From assembly GCA_023515745.1 (NCBI GenBank), contig JALECJ010000254.1, positions 1,984,001 to 2,048,000 of the forward strand: DNA of 64,000 nt. Reading direction: 5' to 3'. The notes beneath the pieces are model-generated. The model saw nothing but the letters and a program-made list of their open reading frames with translations, did no database searches and had not been told where the DNA came from. The first letter of the stretch is position 1, and the number at the start of each line of letters is the position of its first letter. The stretch comes from Amoeboaphelidium protococcarum. Its lineage: Eukaryota > Aphelidiomycota > Aphelidea. This document shows positions 24,487 through 37,721 of this stretch, one piece after another. The position numbers and the translations under genes were made by a program.

Positions 24487-25345
24487 TCATCTGAATCCAA
24501 AAACGGTGGCATTACCCGTTGAACCCGTGTTGAAAATATCTGAGGCACCTCCAATCGGCTTACCGCTAATCTTACTTCTGACAATCGCAACCACTATTGT
24601 GGTAATTATCGCAATAATGACTAGCAGCACCATTGCCAGAATGACTTTATCTGTGGCCATGCGTCTCAAAAAGATTCGGATCTGCTTATCGGCTCTTGTC
24701 AAATTCGATTCAATCAGATCGACATTTTGATCAATCGTCTCAAGCTGGACAGTCTACTCTTTCAGCACCTCGTTCGTCTTTGTTCCCACATCAATGGTGT
24801 GCTACAAAACTTGTTTAGTCCTCTCAGTCGACTACTTGGACTCTTTCTAGACATTGGATGCGTGATCCACTAGCTCCTTCGCTGTCATTTAATCAGCATT
24901 TCGCGTTGGCTTATTAAACAGATCATCTCGCTCGGCAGAGGTCATTGCCCAACTAAGATCGTCATTCAACTTGGTGATTTCTTGATCAAACGTTCTAGCT
25001 TTCTCTTCCCATGGCTTTGCAGACTCACGACTCAGCTCTCTCAGTTCAACGTTAAAGGATTTCAACACTTGCCTGGCTCTGTTGATTCGATTTTTAAGAT
25101 ATTCGCATTTCTACACAAGATTTGTTTCAAATGATATGACAAAATACGATTATATAGAGGGGATTCAGTAATAATAGCTCTCACCTCTACTTTGGCTTTG
25201 CCTTGTAATTTGGGTACGGCCACAGTCAATGTGTTTCTAATCTCGCCAATGATGTCGGTCAGCTATTCGTCAAAATCTCTAATCTCTACATGCATTACTC
25301 TATCATTGTGAATGGAACAGAAATTTAATACGTACCGTCAGACAT
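24487..25345 (-). CDS. Qb-SNARE of the novel plant SNARE (NPSN) type
   Basis: 244 residues in three exons: 25336-25345 (only 10 bases), 25185-25285, 24487-25110. Introns of 50 and 74 bases (GTACGT...TGTAG, GTGAGA...TGTAG). The N-terminal half has helices typical of NPSN proteins (KCEYLKNRINRARQVLKSFNVEL). The SNARE helix runs about residues 150-210 (TKQVLQHTIDVGTKTNEVLKEQTVQLETIDQNVDLIESNLTRADKQIRIFLRRMATDK, quoted in parts), then a single C-terminal anchor VILAMVLLVIIAIITTIVVAIV. The helix centre is Gln in TVQLETIDQN. In plants these act at the cell plate. Vti1-like identity is the alternative, but the ATDK plus anchor and the tail after it fit NPSN better. Confidence 0.78.
25111..25184 (-). 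other. SNARE gene intron 2, 74 bases
   Basis: Phase-0 intron, donor GTGAGA, acceptor TGTAG, joining KAKVE to KCEYL. Confidence 0.85.
25286..25335 (-). other. SNARE gene intron 1, 50 bases
   Basis: Phase-1 intron, donor GTACGT, acceptor TGTAG. It leaves a first coding exon of only 10 bases (ATG, two codons, one base). Confidence 0.8.
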
Positions 25346-25704
25346 TATTGATGACAATCGAGTATCGTGCTGTAACTAGAACTATTATTTGGGTGTAAAG
25401 TACTGACTGGATTAAATCAAAAATTTAGAAGATGTTGTTGGATCAGGCAGAGTATCATGCCATCTCCACCTTGCCTACCGGCAACCAGCTTAACAAACAA
25501 CACCGTATCTACCAACGCTTGTACTTTTCACATCTTCCCTCTCTTTCTCTCTATTTTCATGTAAGATGAAGTTTGCAAGTGAGTCTCTGTTGAACATGTA
25601 AACCTTAGGAATTAAAACAGATAATTGTTACAACCTCATTAGAACTCATCAAGCCTGTGCTCGATTTGAAGCACGAATGACGCGACAAGGTTTAAAAATA
25701 ATGA
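25346..25704. other. SNARE upstream region
   Basis: Gap between the reductase end (25705) and the SNARE start (25345), both minus strand. A CT-rich tract (CCTCTCTTTCTCTCT) lies near 25540-25555. No gene seen. Confidence 0.45.
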
Positions 25705-26853
25705 TCACCTACAATGGACAGTATCGATATTACAATGGAATATTTCATTCTTCCTTCTTGTTACTTAAAATATCTTGATGTACTGTAACGGAAGATCTGA
25801 TCTCTTCATGCTCACGTCCTTTACCGTCAAACCTCGCGCGCGCATTCGCTTAACATCAGCATTGTTCTTCATAAAGAACCCGCTAATTTCCGCCAACAAA
25901 TTCCAATCTAAAACTTTCAGCAGTAACTTCATACCAATAGAAAAGTAACCTTGATCGTAGATTACACACTTGCCAGCGGATTTGAAAATGATATCTGCAA
26001 TCGTTGATGGGGCCAATGCAGTCCACTTGAAAGCAGTGATTAACGAGACATCTTTGGCATTGTCGTAAAAGTTGGTGCGAATAGGTGACGGGTGTACGCA
26101 GATCACGTCAATATTGGTATCTGACACTTAAAGTTCTACAGACAGTGCGGCAGCAAAACTGGTCATCAACGTCTTGGTACATCCATATATGCTAGAGATA
26201 GGACACGGCAGAAAGCCAGCTGATGAAGAGGTGAAGGAAATCAGACCACGCTTCCCATCGCTCATCACCGGCAGTTTGATCATTGTCTACAGAACGCGAT
26301 GAGTTATGGCTATCATTGCCGAAGCATTGCAGTTGACATTATTCATATGCTTCTCCAGCGGTATCTGCGAAAACAATCCCGGCACAATGTATCCGGCATT
26401 ATTGAAAAGCATTCGAACTTCCCCACCAGCCAGCGCAACTTCAGTCATTGCCTCATCGATAGGATCCAAGTAGGACTTTGGATCAGTGGCACCAAGATCT
26501 AATGCAATTTTCTTAAATTTTACTTGAGGAAATCTGGAAGTAATCTCGAGAAAACTTTGGTCAAAGATAGCATCAGGCAGAGCAATCATTATGACATTGA
26601 TGTTTTATTCGGCTAGCTTTTCAGCTATTGCCTTACCAATACCAGAAGACGCACCCGTGACTATGGCCCAGCACTTGGCACCCTCAGCAGTTTTGTACAT
26701 TTGGCGCAGATCTTGATCTTTATAGAGCCACTGCACAAAGTTCATACCCAAGTATAGAGAGATCGACAGGTAACCAACGAGGAAGCATGTCAACACTAAC
26801 CAAGACGGAGCGAACCATGTCGTTATGTCTAACATAATCTTTGCACTTAACAT
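25705..26853 (-). CDS. Short-chain dehydrogenase, 17-beta-HSD/ketoacyl reductase type
   Basis: 382-residue membrane-anchored SDR. Two hydrophobic segments at residues 8-40 precede the NADP-binding motif VTGASSGIG (about residue 66). NNAG follows (about 150), then a Ser-rich strand FTSSSAG and the catalytic YGCTK (about 220), with HPSPIRTNF after it. The layout matches HSD17B12/Let-767-type 3-ketoacyl-CoA reductases of the ER, which would act in the same elongation cycle as the elongase at 5-1087, or a steroid dehydrogenase. A TAA near the end is Gln, so the protein continues about 19 residues past the point a standard-code caller would stop. Confidence 0.87.
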
Positions 26854-27031
26854 CTTACGCAATAATACTTTGACACTTAGAAGATAAAGAGATCAAAATT
26901 AGTTGTAAGAAGCGAAATGAACTCGTGCAGTGTCGCGTGAGAAATAACAGTGATAGCGCCACAAGGTATTAACGCCACAATGCAAAGTTATCCAAAACAA
27001 TTAGTTTATGACTTTATTAGTTAATAAAATG

Positions 27032-28954
27032 TCAAAATATCAGGCTAGAAGTTTTATGAATCTTGTTAGGCGGATTAGATGCAGGATCAAGTTGGTCTGG
27101 AGGAGAGTTATGGTCCCTGGAGCGGAATCGTCCAAGTCGCTTCTTATCGAACCTCTTCAACCAGTTTATAGTGTCTTCATTGGGAACTACTAAAGATCCC
27201 ATGAAAATACCAATAGATAGAGCTAGCGCCAGTTCTATGAAGGTCAGCGACATTTATATACCACCAGTGTCGTCTGTCTGACTGAAGTAGGTGAAGAAGG
27301 ACGTGACTGCCAGTGATCCAGGCACAAGCATCACCAAACCAGAAAGGACATACAAAATAGGCGGAGTTGCAGAGTATCTGGCATAAAGATTGGACATAAC
27401 GGCCAATACAAAGGCTGAGCTCATAGATGAGAAAGACATTCCTAATTTAAGAACTGAATCTGATAAAAACCCAGTAATGTAACCCAACGCCGAGCATGCA
27501 ACCATAGGCAACAACTAAGTTCTATGAGAATTCATCGATAAACTGAATGATGTTGCTGCCATTACGAACAACAGTGGATAAAATGCCTTATACACGCCAC
27601 GGTCTGCAGAGCATACTGACATTTGCATCGCCTCCAGTTTAGTGACGCCTATTATACTAGCGAACAATTTGGTGGCCACGTCAAGACCAAATCCAATTGA
27701 AGCACTAATCACTATGCCATAGAACAATCTAACTGTTCCGGACACGTAATTCTTTGTGATGATTTCAACGATCGACAAGGTTATAGTCACACCTTTAAGT
27801 GCACTAAACGCCACGGCTTTGAAGCATAAAGGAGTTATCCAGTAGTGAACAAAACGCGTAATCAGAGCTGCCAAAAAGCCAGAGAAGCATTCATTCAAAC
27901 GATTATATGCTGACAGGCGACTTGCAAACAGGTTTATTCCAAATATTATGGCAGCAAGTAATGTTGTCACGAGAACATCAGTCCAATTTCCACCGAAAAA
28001 CAGACCACAGCACCCGGCAGAGCTCACACTATTGAATAGCAACTGAACAGGCCTAGAGTACAATGGACTAGCCGCCCTAATCTCATTAAGCGTAGTCGCT
28101 GCATCTTCAACTGCTAATTAACTAAACATCTTGGCATACTGGCTTCTATTGTCGCTATCCCCCTACTTGTGATTAGGATCCTCCAAGTTGAGTGGTTATA
28201 GAGGGATATCGTTCGAGCGTCCAGGAAGCATTGATTGCATTAACTGCTGTTGTTTGGCTTTTTATTTGTAATAGAAACCTTGTCCATACGCAGCAAGATC
28301 CAGTATCTTTCTCCTTAGCATGGGCCCTCCTATGCTGGCACCAGATGCTACAGATGGGTGCCGATACAGAGATCTTATTGAGGCACTGTCTAACTTTGGC
28401 GTCTCTACAACATCTCTACCGGCCAGGTCTGTGATATCGGCAGTTTCCAGAGCCTGAACTTCATTAGCAATCTAATCCACAATCTGTGCAGCAGCGTCAG
28501 TGGTAACACTCTTTGGCGGTTCAGCAGAAGAGTAACTTTGCACACGGCGCACCAACTCATCAGTCATCTATAGTTTATACATATCGATTCCCGTCGAAGT
28601 GGTAAAGTACATTGTGTGCTTCCTCAACTTGCCATACTCACTCTTGGTGACGGATATTAGACTATAGGAAGGGAAAATAGCAAAATCAACCTCCATACCC
28701 AGTCCGCGAGCAACTTTGGCCATATTGATCTCAATGATATGAGTAGGACAGCCATAGAGCTAGTAGCAAACGCTGAGATTAATTAAGAATTGCTCAATCT
28801 ACTCGCTAAGTTCCTGCGTTTACACATTGTTTGAGTGAACAGACACGGCATGATCAATTTACACCGAGATATGATCCCTGTTCACCTGTTGATCCCTCAT
28901 GAAAATATCCAACAACTGATGCATAACCTCAACATGTTCTTCCCTTGTTGCCAT
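27032..28954 (-). CDS. Prm10/ThrE-family multi-spanning membrane protein
   Basis: 640 residues. The N-terminal soluble part (1-320) contains the conserved GCPTHIIE and GLGMEVDFAIFPSYSLISV stretch seen in DUF1212/ThrE proteins, then a Gln-rich linker. The C-terminal half has about ten hydrophobic segments, including GIVISASIGFGLD, MLPMVACSALGYITG (within QLLPMVAC), and LVMLVPGSLAVTSFF, the second half-module of the family (ThrE_2). Bacterial ThrE exports threonine; fungal Prm10 is pheromone-regulated with unclear transport. Intact, single exon. Substrate unknown. Confidence 0.85.
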
Positions 28955-29209
28955 TTTTCAACTGCACCTTTAAGAATGTAAATATTTTACTATATGTAGC
29001 ATTATTGAATAAAAGTTGAAAATGCTTTCAAGATCTTATAATAACTCGTTCATTGCTATGGAGACATAATCACGCTCATATACTGTATGTAACACGTATC
29101 AAAAATTGCTAACCATGATATAAAGGTATTAGATGAGCATGCTTTATTAAAGAAGCAGTTTAAAATTACAACTTCAACGACGATAAATCAAATTAATTCA
29201 ATCATTCAT

Positions 29210-30820
29210 TCATGATAGTAAAATTCCTCTGATACTTCTTTCTAGGCCAGCCCAGAGATGTGGATTAATCTAACCTTTCAGAGTCACTTGAGCAGAGCCG
29301 TCCATTGAAACATCAGCCGGCACTGTAAGTCTTATCTCTGACATGACCAATTGACCTGCATCAATACCAATTCTAAATGAACCATAAAGCACGTACTAGA
29401 CTGCACCAGCGTCACCTGGAACTTGTCTGGAGGCGACTTGATACACTCTATTGATGGCAAGCTTATGCTCAACGACCGACTAGATGAACATGCTCTTATT
29501 CGGACACTGCAAATGCTTAAAGTAATTGCACCATCTAACATATGGAATCTTATCCACAGAAAACGCGTGTGAAGATGTAGGAGAGGACAACGATTACCAT
29601 GAGGATAGGAAGGCGGATTAAGTCATTCTCGGACCATCATCACTAGTACTCAGAGTAGTCAAATCTTCGACACCATTGTTTCTACCATCATTTACAGGCT
29701 AGCGCTGAGGATGGTCCAAATAGAATATATGCAGCGGCACCAGAGTCTCCACATTAAAATGCAATCTGCGCTATTTCGACTGATTTCTCACATCAACAAT
29801 AGTATACTCAATCTGAACAGGGAGCTTAAGAAGATTCTGCGGGTCATCTACATACTGATTCTCAGTCGAAACGTCCAATTTTAGAACAGCACCAAAAGTC
29901 TCACCACTTTGCACCACGCCACTCTCAGGCATCATCTCAAGGTAGTTAGACTACACCGTAAGTCCAAAGCAATTCTTACCAAACGACATTATGAAATCAG
30001 TAACGTTCACAGCGAATCTGGGATCATTCTTCATTCTGAGACTCAACAACATCGTACCATTCCTCTTACCCCAAATACCTTGCAGATCAATAGCGGATGG
30101 AATACCCTCTTCAGATATCGACGGCTCTTGGCCATCCTTCAGAGTCGAGGTGTGCAGAAACACTTCTTACAAGAGCATTGAGCCATCAACATGAGACAGC
30201 AGATTAGTCATTGGGCCAGAGCTACTGGATCTTCTGCTACCATTATTATTGTTATAATTATTCTACGGATAATTGTTCGCCATCGTTTAAGGCGATTCAA
30301 CGCGTGGAGAATACACTGCAGGACTAGGCTATGGCTGATCTTCAACTTGGATCAGCAGTCTACCCGGTGCATTGTGAGGAGGAGAGTTCGCGCTCAATCG
30401 GGGATACTGTTAACCATACGAGGAGTACTAGTGGGAAGATTAATTACTAAAGCTCTGACTCTAAACTTGACCGGCTCCTCCTTACTGCTGGCCATAAAAC
30501 TACTGATGATTAAAGGACTCGCTTGACTACTGATGATAATGATTCATGTTGCCGCCAATAGCTCCACCAATGCCGCCAAAATACTACTACTTGCTCTAAG
30601 ATTGTGAGTGACTGCGAAATTCCTATTACTGCAGCAGAGTCGCTCCGGGTGGTAATTGATGAGGTTGAACGTTGCCAAAGTTTGACATGTTCTCCTAGAA
30701 TCGAGGTTGCATCTGCATCTACCCATACCCAAACTCAGACTATGAAGGACGCTAAGCAAGCGGATCAAGCTCATCCAAAGATTACTTCTTGTTCAAGCGA
30801 TTGTTCATAAAAGGGTCCAT
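29210..30820 (-). CDS. Free-standing beta-adaptin appendage protein with Q/N-rich N terminus
   Basis: 536 residues. The first about 210 are rich in Gln, Asn, Ser, Gly and Tyr, prion-like, with many Gln as TAG/TAA. Residues about 215-536 match the C-terminal ear of AP-1/2 beta-adaptins: AIDLQGIWGKRNGTMLLSLRM, VTDFIMSFGKNCFGL (compare the family's F-KNSFGL), ETLVPLHIFYLD, FLSSWQSL, then the platform subdomain ending WAGLERSIRGILLS. The adaptin trunk (HEAT solenoid) is absent and there is no room for it: the next gene starts 183 bases upstream. A clathrin/accessory-protein-binding module detached from an AP complex is inferred; GGA-type ears differ. Intact frame, TGA stop. Confidence 0.75.
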
Positions 30821-31002
30821 TATGGTTATATATGATTCTTCTTCGAAAGGAAGAGTATTACGATGATATAATTCAGTTATAAATACGATGATGACTCAAT
30901 TGTCTGTCGCGTCGTTTCAGATTTAAAATATTCTAAAGAGACAAAGAGGCGCGCTCGCGCTTTAATCTTTTCACTTTCGATTTTTTAACTATTGATCCCT
31001 TT

Positions 31003-31572
31003 ATGATCAGAGATACTAAAAATAGCGCAAAATTTCCCAAAATGGTAACACTGGTGGAAGAGGTACATTCCGAGTCTGATATCAACGAAACCAAGATAGA
31101 GATAGATGATCATAAAGGTGAAAGCGATCTGTCAAGTGTGAATCAGCCTTTAAACATCGCAGGCAATGGTGATGATTAAAAGTAATCGATGCGAAAAAGG
31201 AAATTAGTGTTTGATATGCTGAGGGATTAACAGGAATCGCGTATCTTGCCTGTTGAGACATCTTTAATTGAATAATAGTCTGACTTGATATTTAGACTGT
31301 AATAATTTCTACCACAAATTGAGTAATCTAACAAGAGATTAAACGCGTCAAACATAAGCGATATTGTGGATTCTTAACTGGAGTTGGTTGATGATAGTGA
31401 TGAGACTCCTGATCACAATGATGGAGCCTCTGACACCGCTAATGGCGATCACGAAACAGCGTCAGAATCTGGATTTGAATAATCTGATAGCAGCTCCGGA
31501 TCTGTAGCAATTGATGTAAATATTGGTATGAGTATACTGGATATGTTATTAGAACAAGTTAGAGATTAGTGA
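31003..31572 (+). CDS. NOPCHAP1-like (DUF4598) small acidic protein
   Basis: 189-residue acidic protein. The centre has SLIEQQSDLIFRLQQFLPQIEQSNKRLNA, then ISDIVD, and the C terminus VAIDVNIGMSILDMLLEQV. This pattern (a helix with FLPxxxxxN followed by a V-x-hydrophobic-N/D strand) resembles DUF4598 proteins such as human C12orf45/NOPCHAP1, a chaperone linking box C/D snoRNP protein NOP58 to the R2TP machinery. Thirteen Gln are TAA/TAG. Start could instead be the Met at 31042. Assignment from pattern memory only. Confidence 0.6.
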
Positions 31573-31649
31573 TCTTTAGTGTTACCCAAAATAGATAATT
31601 TTGCTTTTAATAGCATTTTGTGATACTATAAATATTTATCTGGATTCAC

Positions 31650-31657
31650 TATAAAAG
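31650..31657 (+). promoter_or_regulatory. Candidate TATA box
   Basis: TATAAAAG 102 bases upstream of the ATG at 31759, in an otherwise mixed sequence; a second TATAAAT lies near 31626. Position fits a core promoter of a highly expressed secreted protein. Confidence 0.4.
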
Positions 31658-31758
31658 CAGCATTTCACAACCACTCCATCTCTTCCTCTCAACAGAATAT
31701 CTCTTACATTAATATATCTAAATAAACTAATAGTCCTCAAAGCAATAATAATAATAAA

Positions 31759-32268
31759 ATGAAGTTCATCATTGTTTCAAGTTTGATCGCTATGACTTAC
31801 GCGTATGATCTGTCTACTGCTGTGAATGAAGGTGAAAAGAGCCAGCTGTGTCTGTCCAACCAGTATGCCTGCTCCAACTTTTGTAGTGGAAGTGCCTCTA
31901 CTAATACCTGTGATAGCTTCTCTATGAAGTGGAACTGTTTGTGCTCATCTACTGGCAAATTCCCAACAGTGTAGCCAGTGAATGCATTCCCCGTCGAGAT
32001 TGCTCAGTGTAACGGTGCCGTGTTGGAGTGTATTGACCAGTGTCTGGCAAGTAATCCTAGTGGTGCAAGTAGCTGTAGTGCTCAGTGTAAAAGGGGATTC
32101 TGTGGCAGTGTGCAGGCTCTGCAGAGTAAGTCATTCGTTGAGATTCCTGCTCCACCACCTTCTAATGCTGACAAGGACAAGAGCTCTGACGCGTCCGAAT
32201 CAATTGCTTTGAGCGCTTTGGGTGTCTTCAGTGTGCTCTCTTGCACCATTGCTCTGTCACTGTTGTGA
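31759..32268 (+). CDS. Secreted/GPI-anchored Cys-rich protein, DUF7707-like
   Basis: 169 residues. Signal peptide at 1-15 (MKFIIVSSLIAMTYA). The core has the cysteine order CLSNQYACSNFC, NTCDSFSMKWNCLCSSTG, CNGAVLECIDQC, CSAQCKRGFCG, which is the layout of fungal DUF7707 GPI proteins. A Ser/Pro linker then leads to a hydrophobic C terminus (ALSALGVFSVLSCTIALSLL) that fits a GPI-attachment signal. Likely cell-surface; function unknown. A TAG at codon 73 is Gln, in the middle of the conserved core, which rules out a stop there. Confidence 0.75.
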
Positions 32269-32458
32269 TTATGATCTCTAACATTTTACTCCACAATAGA
32301 TTACATAGATTTTAAACTCATTCCAATCTTTTACCAATTTTATTTGATATAGACGTTGAAAAGGCGCTTTCAAAGCACAGAGCGTTATTTTTTAGCAGTA
32401 AACAGTGGCGTCTCCTACTTATTTTCTTCACTTTACTATACGAACAAAAATACGAACA

Positions 32459-32878
32459 ATGTCAAGATCTGCCAATTTACCTAAATATTGCGCGCAGAAT
32501 CTGCATAATATCGTGGAAGAGACTCTTCTATCGGGAAGTCTGATAAAGAAGCCGCTATGGCTGGATGTAATGAAAAAGTATCCTCCAATGCAGGCACCGA
32601 TGCGACTGGTTCAAAGAGATCCGACGCGTTTTTAGGCCCAGAGTGGAGCGTAATAGAATTTCAAGATTAATGAATAGTATTGCCGGGGACTGAAAACTAG
32701 AAAGTGGTATTTCACATAGAAGTATGGTACTAGATCTGAATGGCGCAAGGCTGTGAACGACGCATCTAAAATATACGCGTTTCCAGCAGAGATTAAGCTT
32801 GCTGAAGACCAGGAGAGAGTAAAGTAATTGCTATCATAGCCGCTTAAAAGATTCTAGACAATATCACTGCGATAGTGA
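32459..32878 (+). CDS. MRPS23: Mitochondrial small ribosomal subunit protein mS23
   Basis: 139 residues, basic. The landmark is SGSLIKKPLWLDVMKKYPPM at residues 25-44, matching the KPLWxDVxxxFPP signature of mS23/MRPS23. A family-like Tyr/basic stretch follows (RKWYFTQKYGTRSEWRKAVNDA). It would be nuclear-encoded and imported to the mitochondrial ribosome. The start at 32459 leaves a short N terminus with no long presequence, as in other mS23. Last codon TAG (Gln) precedes TGA. Confidence 0.75.
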
Positions 32879-33115
32879 TCATGAATGACTGGGATTGGTG
32901 AGAGTTACTTGCTAAACTCTGACATGGTTGCAGTTTGACTTTACTTCTATAAATAGACTCTGTGTTGCCAATAATACATCAAACATTTCTCTTGTGTAGT
33001 CTTTCAGAGAAGATGATATGTTTCCCTCTTGCTTTATCTTTACAAAGCATTACTTTAGTCACTCTTTATATTATTTAATTTTTTTATTGTATATCTACAA
33101 TCCAAGCTCCATCAT

Positions 33116-34096
33116 ATGGGAAAGAAGGCTGTACGTTTGCAGGCAAGTGAGGCGATCAATAACGACGAGAAGTAATACGTACCTCGCAAAGAGAGAAAGG
33201 CAATGAATGTTGCTGGCATGAGTTAAAGCCAGTAGAAGCTCAGATATACCCCGGCTAAGATGAGAATGTCCTCTGATAGTCTCCACAGTGGCCGCCCTTA
33301 GAGTGTTGCATCTCCTGCTGATTCGGAAGCGTAATCATTGTATGGAGATGGTAAAGGTCCCGGTGCTGGTGGAGTTGCGAGATAGATGCTCAAATCAGCC
33401 ATGAGCAGAGGCTGGAAATTTTGGGTGCTTACAAGTCTGTGTCTACTTCTATTTCTGCTTGGATTGATTGCGTTGATTGTGTATCTAGTGCTTTGGGTTG
33501 GAATGCCCACAGTTGATGTGAAGAGCGCCAAGGCTCTGGAAAGCCAGAATGGTTCAATCAGAAATGCGCTTATGTTTGATCTGGGCCAAGATGGCAAACG
33601 TGCTCCATCGTTCAACTTATCAGTGATCGTCTCTGCCGTTATAAACAATCCCAATCGTATGGACTTGGCGTTTGAAGATGTCGTGATCACTGCAGCTGAT
33701 GCTGTTTTACCATCACAAATTTTGGCTACATCTAGGCTCTCCAGTTACACCTTGCCCAAGTAGAAGCTGTCTCCTCTCGATCTCCCAATGAATCTGTTTT
33801 TCGATTTTGGTATGGACAAGTCTGGCGTCTTGCCTAAAGATATCATTGCATCTTGCTCCATACCTCCGAACTCCAATAAACCTGTGAAGCAGTTTTAGAT
33901 TTATGTTCGCGTCGATGCCGTGTTGAAGGTGACTGATGTGATCAAGATTAGGATTCCTACAATTCAGCACACCGCTGGGTTCGACTGTCCAATGCCTTTC
34001 TCTCAGACAATCTCCATCGGTGGTCAGCAGGTTGATCTGACTAAAGTTGATTGGACTTAGGCCGCTGCAGGACAGATGGGTCTTTTATTGAATTGA
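33116..34096 (+). CDS. LEA2-like single-pass membrane protein (paralogue A)
   Basis: 326 residues. A basic, Gln/Ser-rich cytosolic head (1-98) is followed by a strong membrane segment at about 103-127 (FWVLTSLCLLLFLLGLIALIVYLVLWVG), then a beta-rich exterior domain: FNLSVIVSAVINNPNRMDLAFEDVVI resembles the LEA2/NDR1-HIN1 fold and fungal DUF3712 proteins. The same design (basic head, one TM, LEA2-like domain with N-S-x-N repeats) recurs in the gene at 61249. Probably a type II membrane protein. Function unknown. Confidence 0.65.
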
Positions 34097-34179
34097 AAGT
34101 AATATACCGGTAAATAAATAGATAAATAGAAGTTGATTGATTTTTAATTCAGACTCTCTACCTCATTGATTCTTCATTC

Positions 34180-37389
<3,210 letters not shown>

Positions 37390-37721
37390 GTTCAATAGTT
37401 TAAAAATTCAATATTATAACAGTTGTAGAATCAGCCGAGAGAAGAACAAAGAACGAAGGCGCGCAGGGAGGAATGACAATTGTAAGCATTCAGACACGTA
37501 AAGTTCTTACATACAGTACATCTCAGGTGAATAGTTAATAAATCACATACCATGGCTCTTTGACTGAACCAAAATAAAGTCATTATGGTGAACTTACATA
37601 ATAATTAATTTTCGCGCACCTTGACTCTTTCTAAGCCAATTTTTAGCTTATCTTTCTGTTTCAGCAACGTCTATCAACTCTTTCCGTTCATATTCAATTT
37701 GTCACTACTGTCCACCAAAGT
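37390..37721. other. Divergent promoter region (SERCA / RFWD3)
   Basis: Non-coding between two divergent starts. A TTTCTTCAGC-like tract is near 37650. No gene seen. Confidence 0.45.
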
